The notes below the pieces were generated by a model. It was given only the letters and a program-made list of their open reading frames with translations, was not told where the DNA came from and searched no databases. Shown here in pieces: positions 51,172 to 59,719 of a DNA stretch of 64,000 nucleotides. Position numbers and translations under genes: made by a program. The stretch lies in assembly GCA_963783095.1 (NCBI GenBank), contig CAWAMR010000002.1:868001-932000 (forward strand), read 5' to 3'. The DNA comes from CAWAMR01 sp963783095 (GTDB taxonomy: Bacteria > Planctomycetota > Planctomycetia > Gemmatales > Gemmataceae). Position 1 is the stretch's first letter. Each line of letters begins with the position of its first letter.

Positions 51172-51257
51172 CAGTGGTCAGTGGTCAGTGGTCAGTAAAT
51201 ACCAAATACCTCGGGTCTTTGCATTTGTATTTACTGACCACTGACCACTGACCACTA
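51172..51257. repeat. Perfect inverted pair of heptamer repeats (CAGTGGT)3
   Basis: The left arm at 51172-51201 (three CAGTGGT units, then CAGTAAATAC) is the exact reverse complement of 51227-51256. The hairpin has a loop of 25 bases. It sits between the stop of the hydrolase gene (51259) and the start of the GH3 gene (51155), so it is read within a leader if the genes are cotranscribed. Confidence 0.9.
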
Positions 51258-51258
51258 T

Positions 51259-52299
51259 TCAGGCGTGCCCGCTAAAGACAGGAACCGGACTGATGGGAGG
51301 ATCGCCATCCGGAGTTACGCCGGGTTCGATCCCTGCCAGATGATGATTGAAGAACCCGCAGATGCGACGATGATATTCATGGCCTGCAATTTGCAATGCC
51401 TGATTGTGCTTGGCTCCGTTCACGATCCAAAATGCTTTTGGCCCCGAGGCATACGCAAGCAATGCACGAGCCATCGCCACTTTGATATAGGTATCGCTCT
51501 CGCCGTGAATCATTAGAAGGGGCCGTTTGAAGCGGCGCAGGGCCGTTTCAACATGAGCGAAGGTGCTGCCCGTTTCGCGTTGTACCCGGCGAATGCCCGC
51601 CATTGCTATTGCGCCATAGAACCAGCCCGGCAATAGACCGTGAACCAGAATATTGCTGTTTACATTCACCACCCAACGTCGCATATAGGGCACCATCGTT
51701 GTATAAGTGCCGAAAGCCCCATCGGTAGCAACACAGCGAACATAACGATCTGCCGCAGCTGCCACGATCCCCGCATTGGACCCTTTACTGATTCCGAAAA
51801 AACCAATTCCTTTGGGATCGGCATCGCTTCGACTTTTCAGATAGGCGATTGCCGCCTGGGTGTCTTCAACCTCATAAGTCGTCAACCAATGCAATGAGTG
51901 ATAGCCTTCCATGCGATCGCTGTTGCCCTGATTGCGAGGCTCAAAGGCAAAGATGTCGTAGCCTTCCTGCAAGAGTTTTTCACAATAGGGCTGACAGGAC
52001 CAGCGATTGGAGCCAAACTCCAACCCAAAGAGGATCACTCCCTTACGTTGCAGTTGTTCGGTCTTGAAATAGCATCCCTGCAATTGCAGTCCGTTGGTGG
52101 TTGGGAATCGGATATCCTCAGCGGTTGAGGATGGTTCGCCGCGCGGAAAGATGAAGAGCGGTGTTTCCTTGAAATAGCGCAGCAGAGAATCGAGGTATTG
52201 CCAGCGGACGAAATAATACACTCCCAGAAGGAGAATCAAGACGGCCACGGGTAAACTGCAAACGATCAGGATCCCTAACCACAAACAACTCATCAGCAA
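51259..52299 (-). CDS. Membrane-anchored alpha/beta hydrolase
   Basis: A 346-residue protein with an N-terminal membrane segment (LWLGILIVCSLPVAVLILLL, about 6-25). The hydrolase fold has ILFGLEFGSNRWSC, DIFAFEPRNQGNSDRMEGY, the nucleophile elbow FGISKGSNAGI (G-x-S-x-G), the Asp in MIHGESDTYIK and the His in NGAKHNQALQI. Likely an esterase or thioesterase acting at the membrane. It lies after the fabF-type gene and before the GH3 gene, all on one strand, so it may release or trim the product of that block. Confidence 0.85.
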   Translation of the reverse strand: MLMSCLWLGILIVCSLPVAVLILLLGVYYFVRWQYLDSLLRYFKETPLFIFPRGEPSSTAEDIRFPTTNGLQLQGCYFKTEQLQRKGVILFGLEFGSNRWSCQPYCEKLLQEGYDIFAFEPRNQGNSDRMEGYHSLHWLTTYEVEDTQAAIAYLKSRSDADPKGIGFFGISKGSNAGIVAAAADRYVRCVATDGAFGTYTTMVPYMRRWVVNVNSNILVHGLLPGWFYGAIAMAGIRRVQRETGSTFAHVETALRRFKRPLLMIHGESDTYIKVAMARALLAYASGPKAFWIVNGAKHNQALQIAGHEYHRRICGFFNHHLAGIEPGVTPDGDPPISPVPVFSGHA

Positions 52300-52552
52300 A
52301 GAACTCCTGAATATTCAACCGAGCAGTCCGTGCCGAATAGGATAGAACATCCTGGTAGGAGGGCGAATAAAGAAGCGCTCTCGACCCCGGAGAGGGTCGT
52401 ACCAGTTGGCATTTGACCCTGGATGGGGTCAGATCTTCTTGGCGAAGCACGGCATATCATTCCAACTCAATCTCTATTGATTTCATCGCGCCAAGCTCGA
52501 TAACTCAATCCCAAATCAATAGCACAGTTAGCTTTTGCCGATCGTCAAGATC

Positions 52553-53848
52553 TTATTTACGAAATCTACTCACTACCAGCGAGATATTCTGACCACCAAA
52601 TCCAAAACTATTCGATAGAATATGGTCAACCCACTTCTCGCGGGCAACATTGGGGATGTAGTCGAGATCGCATTCCGGGTCGGGGGTTTCGTAGTTGATC
52701 GTGGGCGGCAAAACACCTTTCTGCATCGCCATCACGCTGATAACCAACTCCACCACACCCGCGGCACAAATCAAATGGCCTAACATGCTCTTGCTGCTGG
52801 AAACCGGAATTTTATAGGCGCGTTCGCCGAAAACCGCCTTCAGAGCAATCGTTTCGGAGCGGTCGTTGACCTGTGTACTGGTCCCGTGAGCATTCACATA
52901 GCCAATGACATCATTCGGCAATCCGGAATCGTGCATGGCACCCCGGACACAGGCTATAGCGCCCCGGCCTTCGGGATGACTGTCGGTTACCCGATAGGCG
53001 TCACACGTTGAGCCGTAACCGCTCAGTTCCGCGTAAATGTGCGCTCCTCGTTGCCTGGCATGTTCCAGCTCTTCCAAAATGATCATTCCCGAACCTTCGC
53101 CGAGTACGAAACCATCTCGGTTCAGATCAAATGGCCGCGAGGCCCTTTCCGGCTCGTCGTTGCGAGTCGAAAGCGCGGTCAGCAGGTTGAAACCCGTGAC
53201 ACCAAAGGGATGAATCATACTGTGTGCGCCGCCGGTAAGCATGATCGTGGCATCACCGTGGCGGATCATCGCGGAGGCTTCACCGATCGCCTGGCTACTG
53301 GCAGCGCAGGCCGTCTGACAGGTGAAATTCGGCCCCTGAAGATCAAACGCTTCTGCAAGATGGCCGGAAGTGGTGTGCATCTCCATTTCGTATTCGTGTT
53401 CCGCATCGAATGCCTTGCGCGAGAACTCGAAAAAGATTTTCGCATCGGCCTTGAAGCCGTCGGACATCACCGAGCGGGCTGTGCTTTCGACCAAATGTTT
53501 GAAGTCGTGACTGCCTTCGCCGGAACCGAGGTAAACGCCGAATTCGCTGCGATCGATGCGTGCATCGAGCAACCCGGCATCGAGCAGCGCCTGTTTGGCA
53601 GCGCCGAGGGCAAACTTGGTATTCAGTCCGCATTTTTCCCAGCGTGCGGGATCGGCAACGTACTTGGACAGGTCAAAGTTCTTCACTTGGGAGGCGAACG
53701 TGGTCGGGAACGTACGAGCATCGAAGTGCTTGATCGGCCCAACGCCGCTGCGCCCTTCGATCTGGCTGTCGAAGAGATCGGAGACGGTGTTTCCTAATGG
53801 AGTAACAACCCCCATTCCGGTGATAACCACGCGCCGTTGATGAGCCAT
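52553..53848 (-). CDS. fabF: Beta-ketoacyl-ACP synthase (FabF type, KS-alpha)
   Basis: A 431-residue ketosynthase. Full catalytic set: Cys181 in QTACAASSQAIG, His321 in NAHGTSTQVND and His358 in SMLGHLICAAG; GFGGQN near the end. It starts MAHQRRVVITGMGVVTPLGN at 53848; the frame reaches 53956 but only the ATG after the hairpin fits. It would extend acyl-ACP with malonyl-ACP, together with the Cys-less partner at 53987-55306. It is the last biosynthetic gene of the block before the hydrolase. Confidence 0.95.
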   Translation of the reverse strand: MAHQRRVVITGMGVVTPLGNTVSDLFDSQIEGRSGVGPIKHFDARTFPTTFASQVKNFDLSKYVADPARWEKCGLNTKFALGAAKQALLDAGLLDARIDRSEFGVYLGSGEGSHDFKHLVESTARSVMSDGFKADAKIFFEFSRKAFDAEHEYEMEMHTTSGHLAEAFDLQGPNFTCQTACAASSQAIGEASAMIRHGDATIMLTGGAHSMIHPFGVTGFNLLTALSTRNDEPERASRPFDLNRDGFVLGEGSGMIILEELEHARQRGAHIYAELSGYGSTCDAYRVTDSHPEGRGAIACVRGAMHDSGLPNDVIGYVNAHGTSTQVNDRSETIALKAVFGERAYKIPVSSSKSMLGHLICAAGVVELVISVMAMQKGVLPPTINYETPDPECDLDYIPNVAREKWVDHILSNSFGFGGQNISLVVSRFRK

Positions 53849-53892
53849 GATCTCAATCCTCAAACAATTCAAAAGGCAAACGCCTCGCTTTG

Positions 53893-53986
53893 GCAAGGCG
53901 AACCCGGTGCGTAAGCTCCGGGGTAAAAAAGCAAGTCTCTTTGACTTCAGAGTCACCCCGGAGCTTACGCACCGGGTTCACCTTGC
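53893..53986. repeat. Long hairpin between the two ketosynthase genes
   Basis: GCAAGGCGAACCCGGTGCGT and the next 12 bases (53893-53924) pair with 53955-53986 with one mismatch or bulge. It takes up nearly all the gap between the stop of KS-beta and the start of KS-alpha. It could tune the ratio of the two proteins. Confidence 0.85.
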
Positions 53987-55306
53987 TCACGCAGGACGCT
54001 GGATTGGCTCGATTGGCGAACGATCCTCATCCCATTTCCGAATTACCAGCGCCGCCACTTGACCCAGATCCGTGAAGCTCAATTTCAAAGCGTAGGGCTT
54101 TGCGGTCGGACGAATCTCGCGATGATGAATGCCGATCCGACAGTTCGGATCGGGGTTATCGCAGTTCAGGGTTGGCGGCAGCAGCCCATGTTGAAGCGCC
54201 AGAATGCTGGCCAATAACTCGACCACACTTCCGCCCGGCCCGATTGAGCCGATATTCCCTTTGATGCCCCAGACCGGCGTCGAATTACCAAAGACCTCAT
54301 GAATTGCTTTTGCTTCCCATCGATCGGAATCGACTGTTCCCAGCCCGTGTGCGTTAATGTGATCGATATCTGCCGGAGTGATATTCGCCTCCGCCAGTGC
54401 TTTGCGGATCACCTTGGCAATGATCTTGCCTTCCTTCTGCCGATCGAAGCCGGAAGCGAAACCAACCACCTCGGCGTAGATTTTGGCACCCCGTCTTCGA
54501 GCATGTTCCAGTTCTTCCAGGCCGAAGGCGGCAGCTCCCTCACCTAATACCGTGCCGTCGCGGTCGCGGTCGAAGGGCCGGAGTGCTCGTTCGGGAACCT
54601 CATTGCGGTGCGTCAAGGGCTGGAAGAGACTCTGGCGGGCATAGTTCAAGGGGTTCAGCTTGCTATCGGTGCCGCCGACGAGCACGAAGTCGACCAAATC
54701 GCGCTGCAGAACGCGCCAGCCTTCGCCGAGGGCCAGCAGACTCGATACATCCCCCAGGGTGATGGTATTGCTCGGCCCCTGGATATCGTGCATGATCGCC
54801 ACGTGACAGGCAGGCATGTTGGGTAAATATTTGAGCATCCACAGCGGCGGAATTTCCTTCATTCCGGTGCTGCCCCAGGTTGTCAGACTTACGGAGTCGG
54901 GCAGACAATTCGAGCTTACCTTCGCAGCGCGTGCGATGTCGTCGAGTTCCGTATGAATCATGGCCGCGCCGAACTCGACGCCAAGCCGGGTTGGGTCGAG
55001 GTGCCCCTTGGGCATGGCCGAATCGTTCATGGCGACCTGGGCAACGGCAACGCCCATTTGCACGGTGCGGGCCATCATTCGGCCCAGATTCTTGCGATTT
55101 TCCCGGTCCAGGATCACTTTCTTGGGATCGAAGTCCAGTACATCGCCGGCAATCCGACAGGGCAATTCTGAAGCATCAACATGGCGAATGGGACGAATGC
55201 CGCTACGACCTTCGAGCAGCGCTTGCCAGAAGCTCGGCAGGTCGGAGCCGATCGGCGAATAAACACCGACCCCTGTAATGACTGCACGACGGGTTGTATT
55301 AGCCAT
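53987..55306 (-). CDS. KS-beta / chain length factor-like ketosynthase without catalytic Cys
   Basis: A 439-residue ketosynthase-fold protein. At the active-site Cys position it reads TITLGDVSSLLALG: Asp186 replaces Cys. His320 is kept (NAHGLGTVDSD), but the second His is Ser354 (GNIGSIGPGG). Otherwise the thiolase fold is intact (RPFDRDRDGTVLGEGAAAF). Such proteins act as chain length factors that dimerise with a catalytic KS in type II polyketide and aryl polyene synthases. The complete KS is the next gene. The start MANTTRRAVITGVGVYSPIG is clear. Confidence 0.85.
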   Translation of the reverse strand: MANTTRRAVITGVGVYSPIGSDLPSFWQALLEGRSGIRPIRHVDASELPCRIAGDVLDFDPKKVILDRENRKNLGRMMARTVQMGVAVAQVAMNDSAMPKGHLDPTRLGVEFGAAMIHTELDDIARAAKVSSNCLPDSVSLTTWGSTGMKEIPPLWMLKYLPNMPACHVAIMHDIQGPSNTITLGDVSSLLALGEGWRVLQRDLVDFVLVGGTDSKLNPLNYARQSLFQPLTHRNEVPERALRPFDRDRDGTVLGEGAAAFGLEELEHARRRGAKIYAEVVGFASGFDRQKEGKIIAKVIRKALAEANITPADIDHINAHGLGTVDSDRWEAKAIHEVFGNSTPVWGIKGNIGSIGPGGSVVELLASILALQHGLLPPTLNCDNPDPNCRIGIHHREIRPTAKPYALKLSFTDLGQVAALVIRKWDEDRSPIEPIQRPA

Positions 55307-55442
55307 GACCTTGACCCCGGCCCATTGACGGATTCAGGACTTCGGATCAGGGTTTGCCTGATGCCTGTTTCCTGCCTCCCGTCAAAACACAAAAACCCAG
55401 GGAACACCGTCCCTGGGCCCCAGTCCAGATCCTCCTTGACCA

Positions 55443-55919
55443 TCATTTTGCTGCTGTGAGTTTCGACAGCCCAAGAAGATTCTTCAACTCACCGGAAAAG
55501 ACAAAATTGCGATCCCCAAAAATCTGACCGCTGCGGGCTTGATCCAGATGAGCAAAGAAAATCTCGGCCTCGCCAATGAGTTCTTCACCGGCCTGGACGC
55601 GGCCTTTAATCGAGGCCCCTTCTTCGCGGAGGATAATGATCTCCGTCGAATAGGTCAACTGCTCGCCGGCAAAGGCTTCCCGATGAAAGCGCGCATTCTG
55701 AATCTTGGCGAGGACGACTTTCTCGCGGAAGTCGTTGGCCTGCCCAACAAGAATCCCACCGGTCTGAGCCAAACCTTCCAGCAAGAGGGGAGCGGGCATC
55801 ACCGGATAACCCGGAAAATGTTCCGCGAAGAAATCCTCGGCCAGGCTGAGGTTTTTCACTGCTTTAGCACTCTTGCCCGGCACAAACTCGATAAAGCGAT
55901 CAATCCACAACCAACGCAT
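55443..55919 (-). CDS. Hotdog-fold 3-hydroxyacyl-ACP dehydratase (second)
   Basis: A 158-residue FabZ-like protein. AEHFPGYPVMPAPLLLEGLA has His34 and Glu48, the catalytic pair of FabA/FabZ enzymes (Glu in the FabZ position). AKIQNARFHREAFAGEQL and GRVQAGEELIGEAEIFFAHL are the usual next strands. Where most members have M-P-G-V it has M-P-A-P. It lies between ACP and KS-beta and is related to the first dehydratase of the block (57423-57905), with both catalytic residues at the same numbers. Confidence 0.85.
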   Translation of the reverse strand: MRWLWIDRFIEFVPGKSAKAVKNLSLAEDFFAEHFPGYPVMPAPLLLEGLAQTGGILVGQANDFREKVVLAKIQNARFHREAFAGEQLTYSTEIIILREEGASIKGRVQAGEELIGEAEIFFAHLDQARSGQIFGDRNFVFSGELKNLLGLSKLTAAK

Positions 55920-55950
55920 TACATACCCCGAAAGGCCATCAGCCGTCGTT

Positions 55951-56008
55951 CGTTTGCTCCGTCGCTTATGCTTCCGGCTCGTTTGCTCCGTCGCTTACGC
56001 TTCCGGCT
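55951..56008. repeat. Tandem duplication of 29 bases
   Basis: CGTTTGCTCCGTCGCTTAYG plus CTTCCGGCT occurs twice in a row with one difference (T or C). A third partial copy (CGTTTG) follows. It fills the gap between the second dehydratase and the ACP gene. Confidence 0.85.
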
Positions 56009-56022
56009 CGTTTGGATCACAC

Positions 56023-56409
56023 TCACGCCGCGAGTTTCGACTGGATGTACCGAACGATCAACTCCACCGTGAACACGTCGCCGATCGCTTCGAGGGTCGG
56101 GTTCTTCTCGAACTCGCGCAGATCGGCAAACGGCATTCGCGCTTTCAACTCCGCCAGACCCTTTGCGGTAACTTTACCATCCTTCACCAGATCCGGATCG
56201 GCCTGAAAAATCGCCTCGGGGAACAGTTCGCCGCGCGGGATCTTGATGTTGAACTCGCGCTCCAACCGGAAGACGATGTCGAGAAAGTCGATCGACTCCG
56301 CGCCCAGATCGCCCTGAAGAGTCGCCTCGGGCTTGATCTGATCTTCATCCACATTGAGGGCCTCAACCAATGTGGCAGCGACCTGCTTGTAAATCTCTTC
56401 CTTCGTCAT
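56023..56409 (-). CDS. Acyl carrier protein, longer than usual
   Basis: A 128-residue ACP. LQGDLGAESIDFLDIVFRLE carries Ser39 for phosphopantetheine, with E-S-I-D in place of D-S-L-D. Helix I (KEEIYKQVAATLVEALNV) and the final part (TLEAIGDVFTVELIVRYIQ) are normal, but between helix II and III there is an added segment of about 45 residues (LFPEAIFQADPDLVKDGKVT and so on). Normal ACPs have about 80 residues. Such insertions are seen in ACPs of specialised pathways. It belongs to the fatty acid synthase-like block. Confidence 0.85.
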   Translation of the reverse strand: MTKEEIYKQVAATLVEALNVDEDQIKPEATLQGDLGAESIDFLDIVFRLEREFNIKIPRGELFPEAIFQADPDLVKDGKVTAKGLAELKARMPFADLREFEKNPTLEAIGDVFTVELIVRYIQSKLAA

Positions 56410-56504
56410 GAAACCGACCTCCCGGTTTTATCCGCGTGCGGGCACGCCATCAATACAGTAGTATCGGCATTCGGAGCGGAAACCTCTCCGCAATCCAAAC
56501 GTCC

Positions 56505-56565
56505 CAGTGTACTCCTCACGGTCCGCGTGAAGATTTTCCTCACGCGGACCGTGAGGAGTGCACTG
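56505..56565. repeat. 26-pair hairpin between ACP and fabG
   Basis: CAGTGTACTCCTCACGGTCC and GCGTGA (56505-56530) pair with 56540-56565 with one mismatch around a nine-base loop. It lies just after the fabG stop and upstream of the ACP start. Confidence 0.9.
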
Positions 56566-56574
56566 TCTCCAACG

Positions 56575-57336
56575 TCATACCGCAGCTGCGCCAAGACTTA
56601 ACCCGCCATCCACGGTCAGAACCTGACCTGTGATATAGGTGGCTCCCGGACCGGCCAGAAAGACCACCGCATTCGCTATATCTTCCGGCTTACCCAGGCG
56701 TCGGGCGGGGATCATCTTCTTGATCAGATCGCCCGCCTTGTTGCGAATAGCTTCACTCATATCCGTCTCGATGAAACCGGGGGCAACCGCGTTCACCGTC
56801 ACACTACGACTCGCCAGTTCTACCGCCAAAGCGCGAGTGAACGAGTTCACCGCTCCTTTACTGGCGGAATAGTTGCACTGACCCGGATTGACGTGGTCGG
56901 CAGCGATGCTGGAAATATTGATAATCCGCCCCGAGCGTTGCTTTAAAGCCATCTGGATCGCTACCGCCCGGCAGAAGGAAAAAACGCCACCCAGGTTCGT
57001 ACCGATCACTGCGTCCCATTCGGCAGGCTCCATCCGGATGAACAAGCCGTCACGAATGATCCCGGCATTGTTGACTAGAATATCAATTCGTCCCCAATCG
57101 GAGAGAACTTTTTCCACAATTCGCTGCGCTGTATCCGCTTGAGCGACATCACCTTGGTAAGCAACGGCGACTCCCCCTGCCGCGGCAACTTCCGCGACAA
57201 GTTTGTCGGCAGCGTCCTGATTGCCGCGATACACGAAAGCAATTTTCGCGCCTTCTTTGGCCAACGCCAGGACAATAGCCCGTCCGATACCCCGACTTCC
57301 GCCGGTAACCAGTGCAGTTTGATCCTTCAGTTGCAT
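56575..57336 (-). CDS. fabG: 3-oxoacyl-ACP reductase (FabG type)
   Basis: A 253-residue short-chain dehydrogenase. TGGSRGIGRAI is the NADPH loop, NNAG at 89-92, and the triad is Ser142/143, Tyr156 and Lys160 in ISSIAADHVNPGQCNYSASK. The C-terminal part (VVFLAGPGATYITGQVLTVD, GG) is complete. As part of the block it reduces the beta-keto group made by the ketosynthase pair. A second housekeeping FabG is expected elsewhere. Confidence 0.93.
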   Translation of the reverse strand: MQLKDQTALVTGGSRGIGRAIVLALAKEGAKIAFVYRGNQDAADKLVAEVAAAGGVAVAYQGDVAQADTAQRIVEKVLSDWGRIDILVNNAGIIRDGLFIRMEPAEWDAVIGTNLGGVFSFCRAVAIQMALKQRSGRIINISSIAADHVNPGQCNYSASKGAVNSFTRALAVELASRSVTVNAVAPGFIETDMSEAIRNKAGDLIKKMIPARRLGKPEDIANAVVFLAGPGATYITGQVLTVDGGLSLGAAAV

Positions 57337-57359
57337 GCCGCGTTCTTCCTAAAACTCTT

Positions 57360-57425
57360 TGGTTCCATGTTCCAAGCTCAATACGATCAACCCTACGGGG
57401 TTTTTGACTTGGAACCTGCAACTCA
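57360..57425. repeat. Decayed heptamer hairpin (TTGGAAC type)
   Basis: GGTTCCATGTTCCAAGCTCA and GACTTGGAACCTGCAACTC are imperfect inverted arms related to those at 11848-11951 and 63396-63476. The right arm overlaps the stop of the first dehydratase gene. Confidence 0.6.
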
Positions 57426-57905
57426 TAATAGATTCTTCCGAGTCAACCAGGCCCAACGTTCTTTCCAGTGGGCCATCAACTTTTCATCGATCGAGCCTCC
57501 ACCATCGAGCCGATCTTTGACGTTGTACCCCGTCAGCCCAACCTGTGCGATTACGCTCTGCCCGCCCTCTTCCGTGACGCCCTTGCCTTTGAACGTGGCC
57601 CGATCACCTTCAATCTTCACCAGATCGACCGACAGATCGAGTCGTTTGCCGGGCTCCATGAAGGAGCCGTACTTGATGTTCTTTGCCTCGCGCAGGACGA
57701 TCACGCTGTGCTGAAAACCGCTGGTAATCCGCCACAACCAGGCACTCGTCTCGACGATCGCCTCCAGCATTAACACCCCCGGCATCACCGGGAAGGTGGG
57801 GAAGTGATCGGCGAGATATTCCTCGCCCAGCGCCAAAAATTTTGACGCCTGAAGCGACTTGCCCGATTCCCATGCGCTAATGCGATCGACCAGGGTAAAC
57901 CGCAT
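57423..57905 (-). CDS. Hotdog-fold 3-hydroxyacyl-ACP dehydratase (first)
   Basis: A 160-residue FabZ-like protein, first gene of the block. ADHFPTFPVMPGVLMLEAIV has His34 and Glu48. Then VLREAKNIKYGSFMEPGKRL and FKGKGVTEEGGQSVIAQVGL follow the family pattern. The C-terminus (DEKLMAHWKERWAWLTRKNL) is longer than in FabZ. With the second dehydratase it forms the pair seen in aryl polyene-type gene sets. It may be a heterodimer partner or work on another chain length. Confidence 0.85.
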   Translation of the reverse strand: MRFTLVDRISAWESGKSLQASKFLALGEEYLADHFPTFPVMPGVLMLEAIVETSAWLWRITSGFQHSVIVLREAKNIKYGSFMEPGKRLDLSVDLVKIEGDRATFKGKGVTEEGGQSVIAQVGLTGYNVKDRLDGGGSIDEKLMAHWKERWAWLTRKNLL

Positions 57906-58438
57906 AAGTCACTCGGGGAACATCCACTGTGGAAAAGTTGTGAGTATATTCCAACCGTCCCGGATCGGCAACCCTCTTACCAACGGACGATTGGCGATCT
58001 TAAAATCCTCACAAACAATTCAAAATCCGGTTTATGCCGGTCCTATCACTAATACTCGAAATTTTGGCCACCCAAAATCCAGTTGCTTCCCTACTATCTT
58101 GGCAAATGGATTCGCTCGGAGCAATCAACCACGCCAATTCAATTTGGAGAACCGACGAAAGAAATGCGCTTTACGACGATTGGAACGGATTTGAGGATAA
58201 TCCATCGACGAGAATTGGAGTTTGGTGGGGATTTGGGATTGCGCTGCGCGCTGAGCAATACAGCCGATTGTGTCCCCAAGTCGGATAGGAGTGAGTTTCA
58301 TCCAGTGAGCAGAATTGTAACCGGATGCCAAGTCAACTACCTAACGGTTGGCCCGGGGTGGTTGTAACACCCCGGCTGTGAGGAATATAATGTATTTCAT
58401 TTCCCCTTGTCAACTCTGCCAAGCAGATGGAGCCAGCC
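57906..58438. other. Stretch without a recognisable gene, with a hairpin at 58353-58375
   Basis: About 530 bases between the divergent ends of the lipid block and the next gene. No frame is convincing. CCGGGGTG and CACCCCGG at 58353-58375 form an eight-pair hairpin about 60 bases before the next start. The block promoter should lie here but no clear boxes are seen. Confidence 0.5.
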
Positions 58439-59650
58439 ATGCATCGAAGTGCCACCGCTTTGCTGTCGTTCTCCATGCTGACACTCGGTTTGCCGCAAGG
58501 TCGGGCTAATTTTGGAACCTACCCCGGTGGCTGGAATTCTGAGCCTCCCGGATTGAAGTACATTCGGATCGTCCGTGAGACGCTCACCGTCGATTTGCGT
58601 GGTTGCGACGGTAGCGAAGTCACCAGAGGGCCGGAGACACACAAACCTCAGCCAGTTGGCAAGGTCGAAGCAGTCTACAACCTTTACAACGAAGGTTCAG
58701 AACAACAAATAAACCTATTGTTCGCCGCTGGTGTCATCAGCATTGCAAATGATGCAATTCAAGTTTTTATGAACGATCAACCCGTTCAAACTACGCCAAC
58801 AGACGCCCACAATCCAGATTGGCGCGGACCAGGGAAAACACCAGCGATTGAGGATTGGTATGGGTCACACCCTTTTTTCCGCAGCATGTTCGAGACCAAC
58901 TTCCGCGTGTCCCTGAAAGTTCCTGCTGGATCAAGCACTTTGCGTGTTCAGTTTCGCACAACGGTCGGTAAAGATGGCTACCTCTATCCCACCTGTTGCT
59001 GGCAGTTCATTTATTTACTAGCGCCAGCCCGCGATTGGGGCGGTTTCGACAAGCTCGAAATAAAGGTACTTATTCCATCTGGATGGAACGCCGCATGTAA
59101 TCTCGATCTGGCACGGGATGGCGAAGTTCTCACCGGCACATTCGATGGCATTCCCTCGGATGCATTAGCATTGACGATCCGGATGCCGCCAGAACCTGTT
59201 CGCGAACGCATGGCGCAGGTCCGGTTAGGTGCCTGGATCGGATTGATCGCAACGGTAGCTTTGTTACTGCTTGTAACTTGGTTTTGCGGCTCAAGGATTC
59301 AACGCCGGGTCGGAAAAACCAGACTGGTGCTGGCGAGCGCCTTGGCGTGGGGAATAGTAGGATGTTGTGCAGGCTGGCTTCTTTTGGTCTTCAATGATCA
59401 ACTGCTTGTCATTCCAGCCATGCAGCGAGCATCCCTTGGATCAGGCCCTGGCCTGGAAATTGAGTGGTTCTTGACCATTGTTATTGCTTTGGCTGTCGCG
59501 GGCGGCGGCGCGCTTCTGACCACTTTTTATTTACCAGCTCGATCGATACGCAAGGTTTCTTGCTGCGGACGAAGAAAGCCGAACATCGAATCTCGTCGTG
59601 GTGATACAGGAAAGTTTCTTCAGGTTCGCAAAGCCCGAGCTGTCTGTTGA
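58439..59650 (+). CDS. Membrane protein with signal peptide and three C-terminal membrane segments
   Basis: A 403-residue protein. GGAG lies seven bases before the ATG at 58439; MHRSATALLSFSMLTLGLPQ is the signal. A periplasmic strand-rich domain of about 230 residues follows (RIVRETLTVDLRGCDGSEVT, KVEAVYNLYNEGSEQQINLL, SLKVPAGSSTLRVQFRTTVG), then membrane segments LGAWIGLIATVALLLLVTWF, LVLASALAWGIVGCCAGWLL and IEWFLTIVIALAVAGGGALL. The periplasmic part looks like the domain of ER-type or cyclic-peptide processing membrane proteins only in general layout; no family is assigned. Confidence 0.6.
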   Translation: MHRSATALLSFSMLTLGLPQGRANFGTYPGGWNSEPPGLKYIRIVRETLTVDLRGCDGSEVTRGPETHKPQPVGKVEAVYNLYNEGSEQQINLLFAAGVISIANDAIQVFMNDQPVQTTPTDAHNPDWRGPGKTPAIEDWYGSHPFFRSMFETNFRVSLKVPAGSSTLRVQFRTTVGKDGYLYPTCCWQFIYLLAPARDWGGFDKLEIKVLIPSGWNAACNLDLARDGEVLTGTFDGIPSDALALTIRMPPEPVRERMAQVRLGAWIGLIATVALLLLVTWFCGSRIQRRVGKTRLVLASALAWGIVGCCAGWLLLVFNDQLLVIPAMQRASLGSGPGLEIEWFLTIVIALAVAGGGALLTTFYLPARSIRKVSCCGRRKPNIESRRGDTGKFLQVRKARAVC

Positions 59651-59719
59651 TGCGGAATGAGAATATGCTACAACTACACGCTCATACAAGGATTTTCCGT
59701 TCCTATTCGACGAATCATC

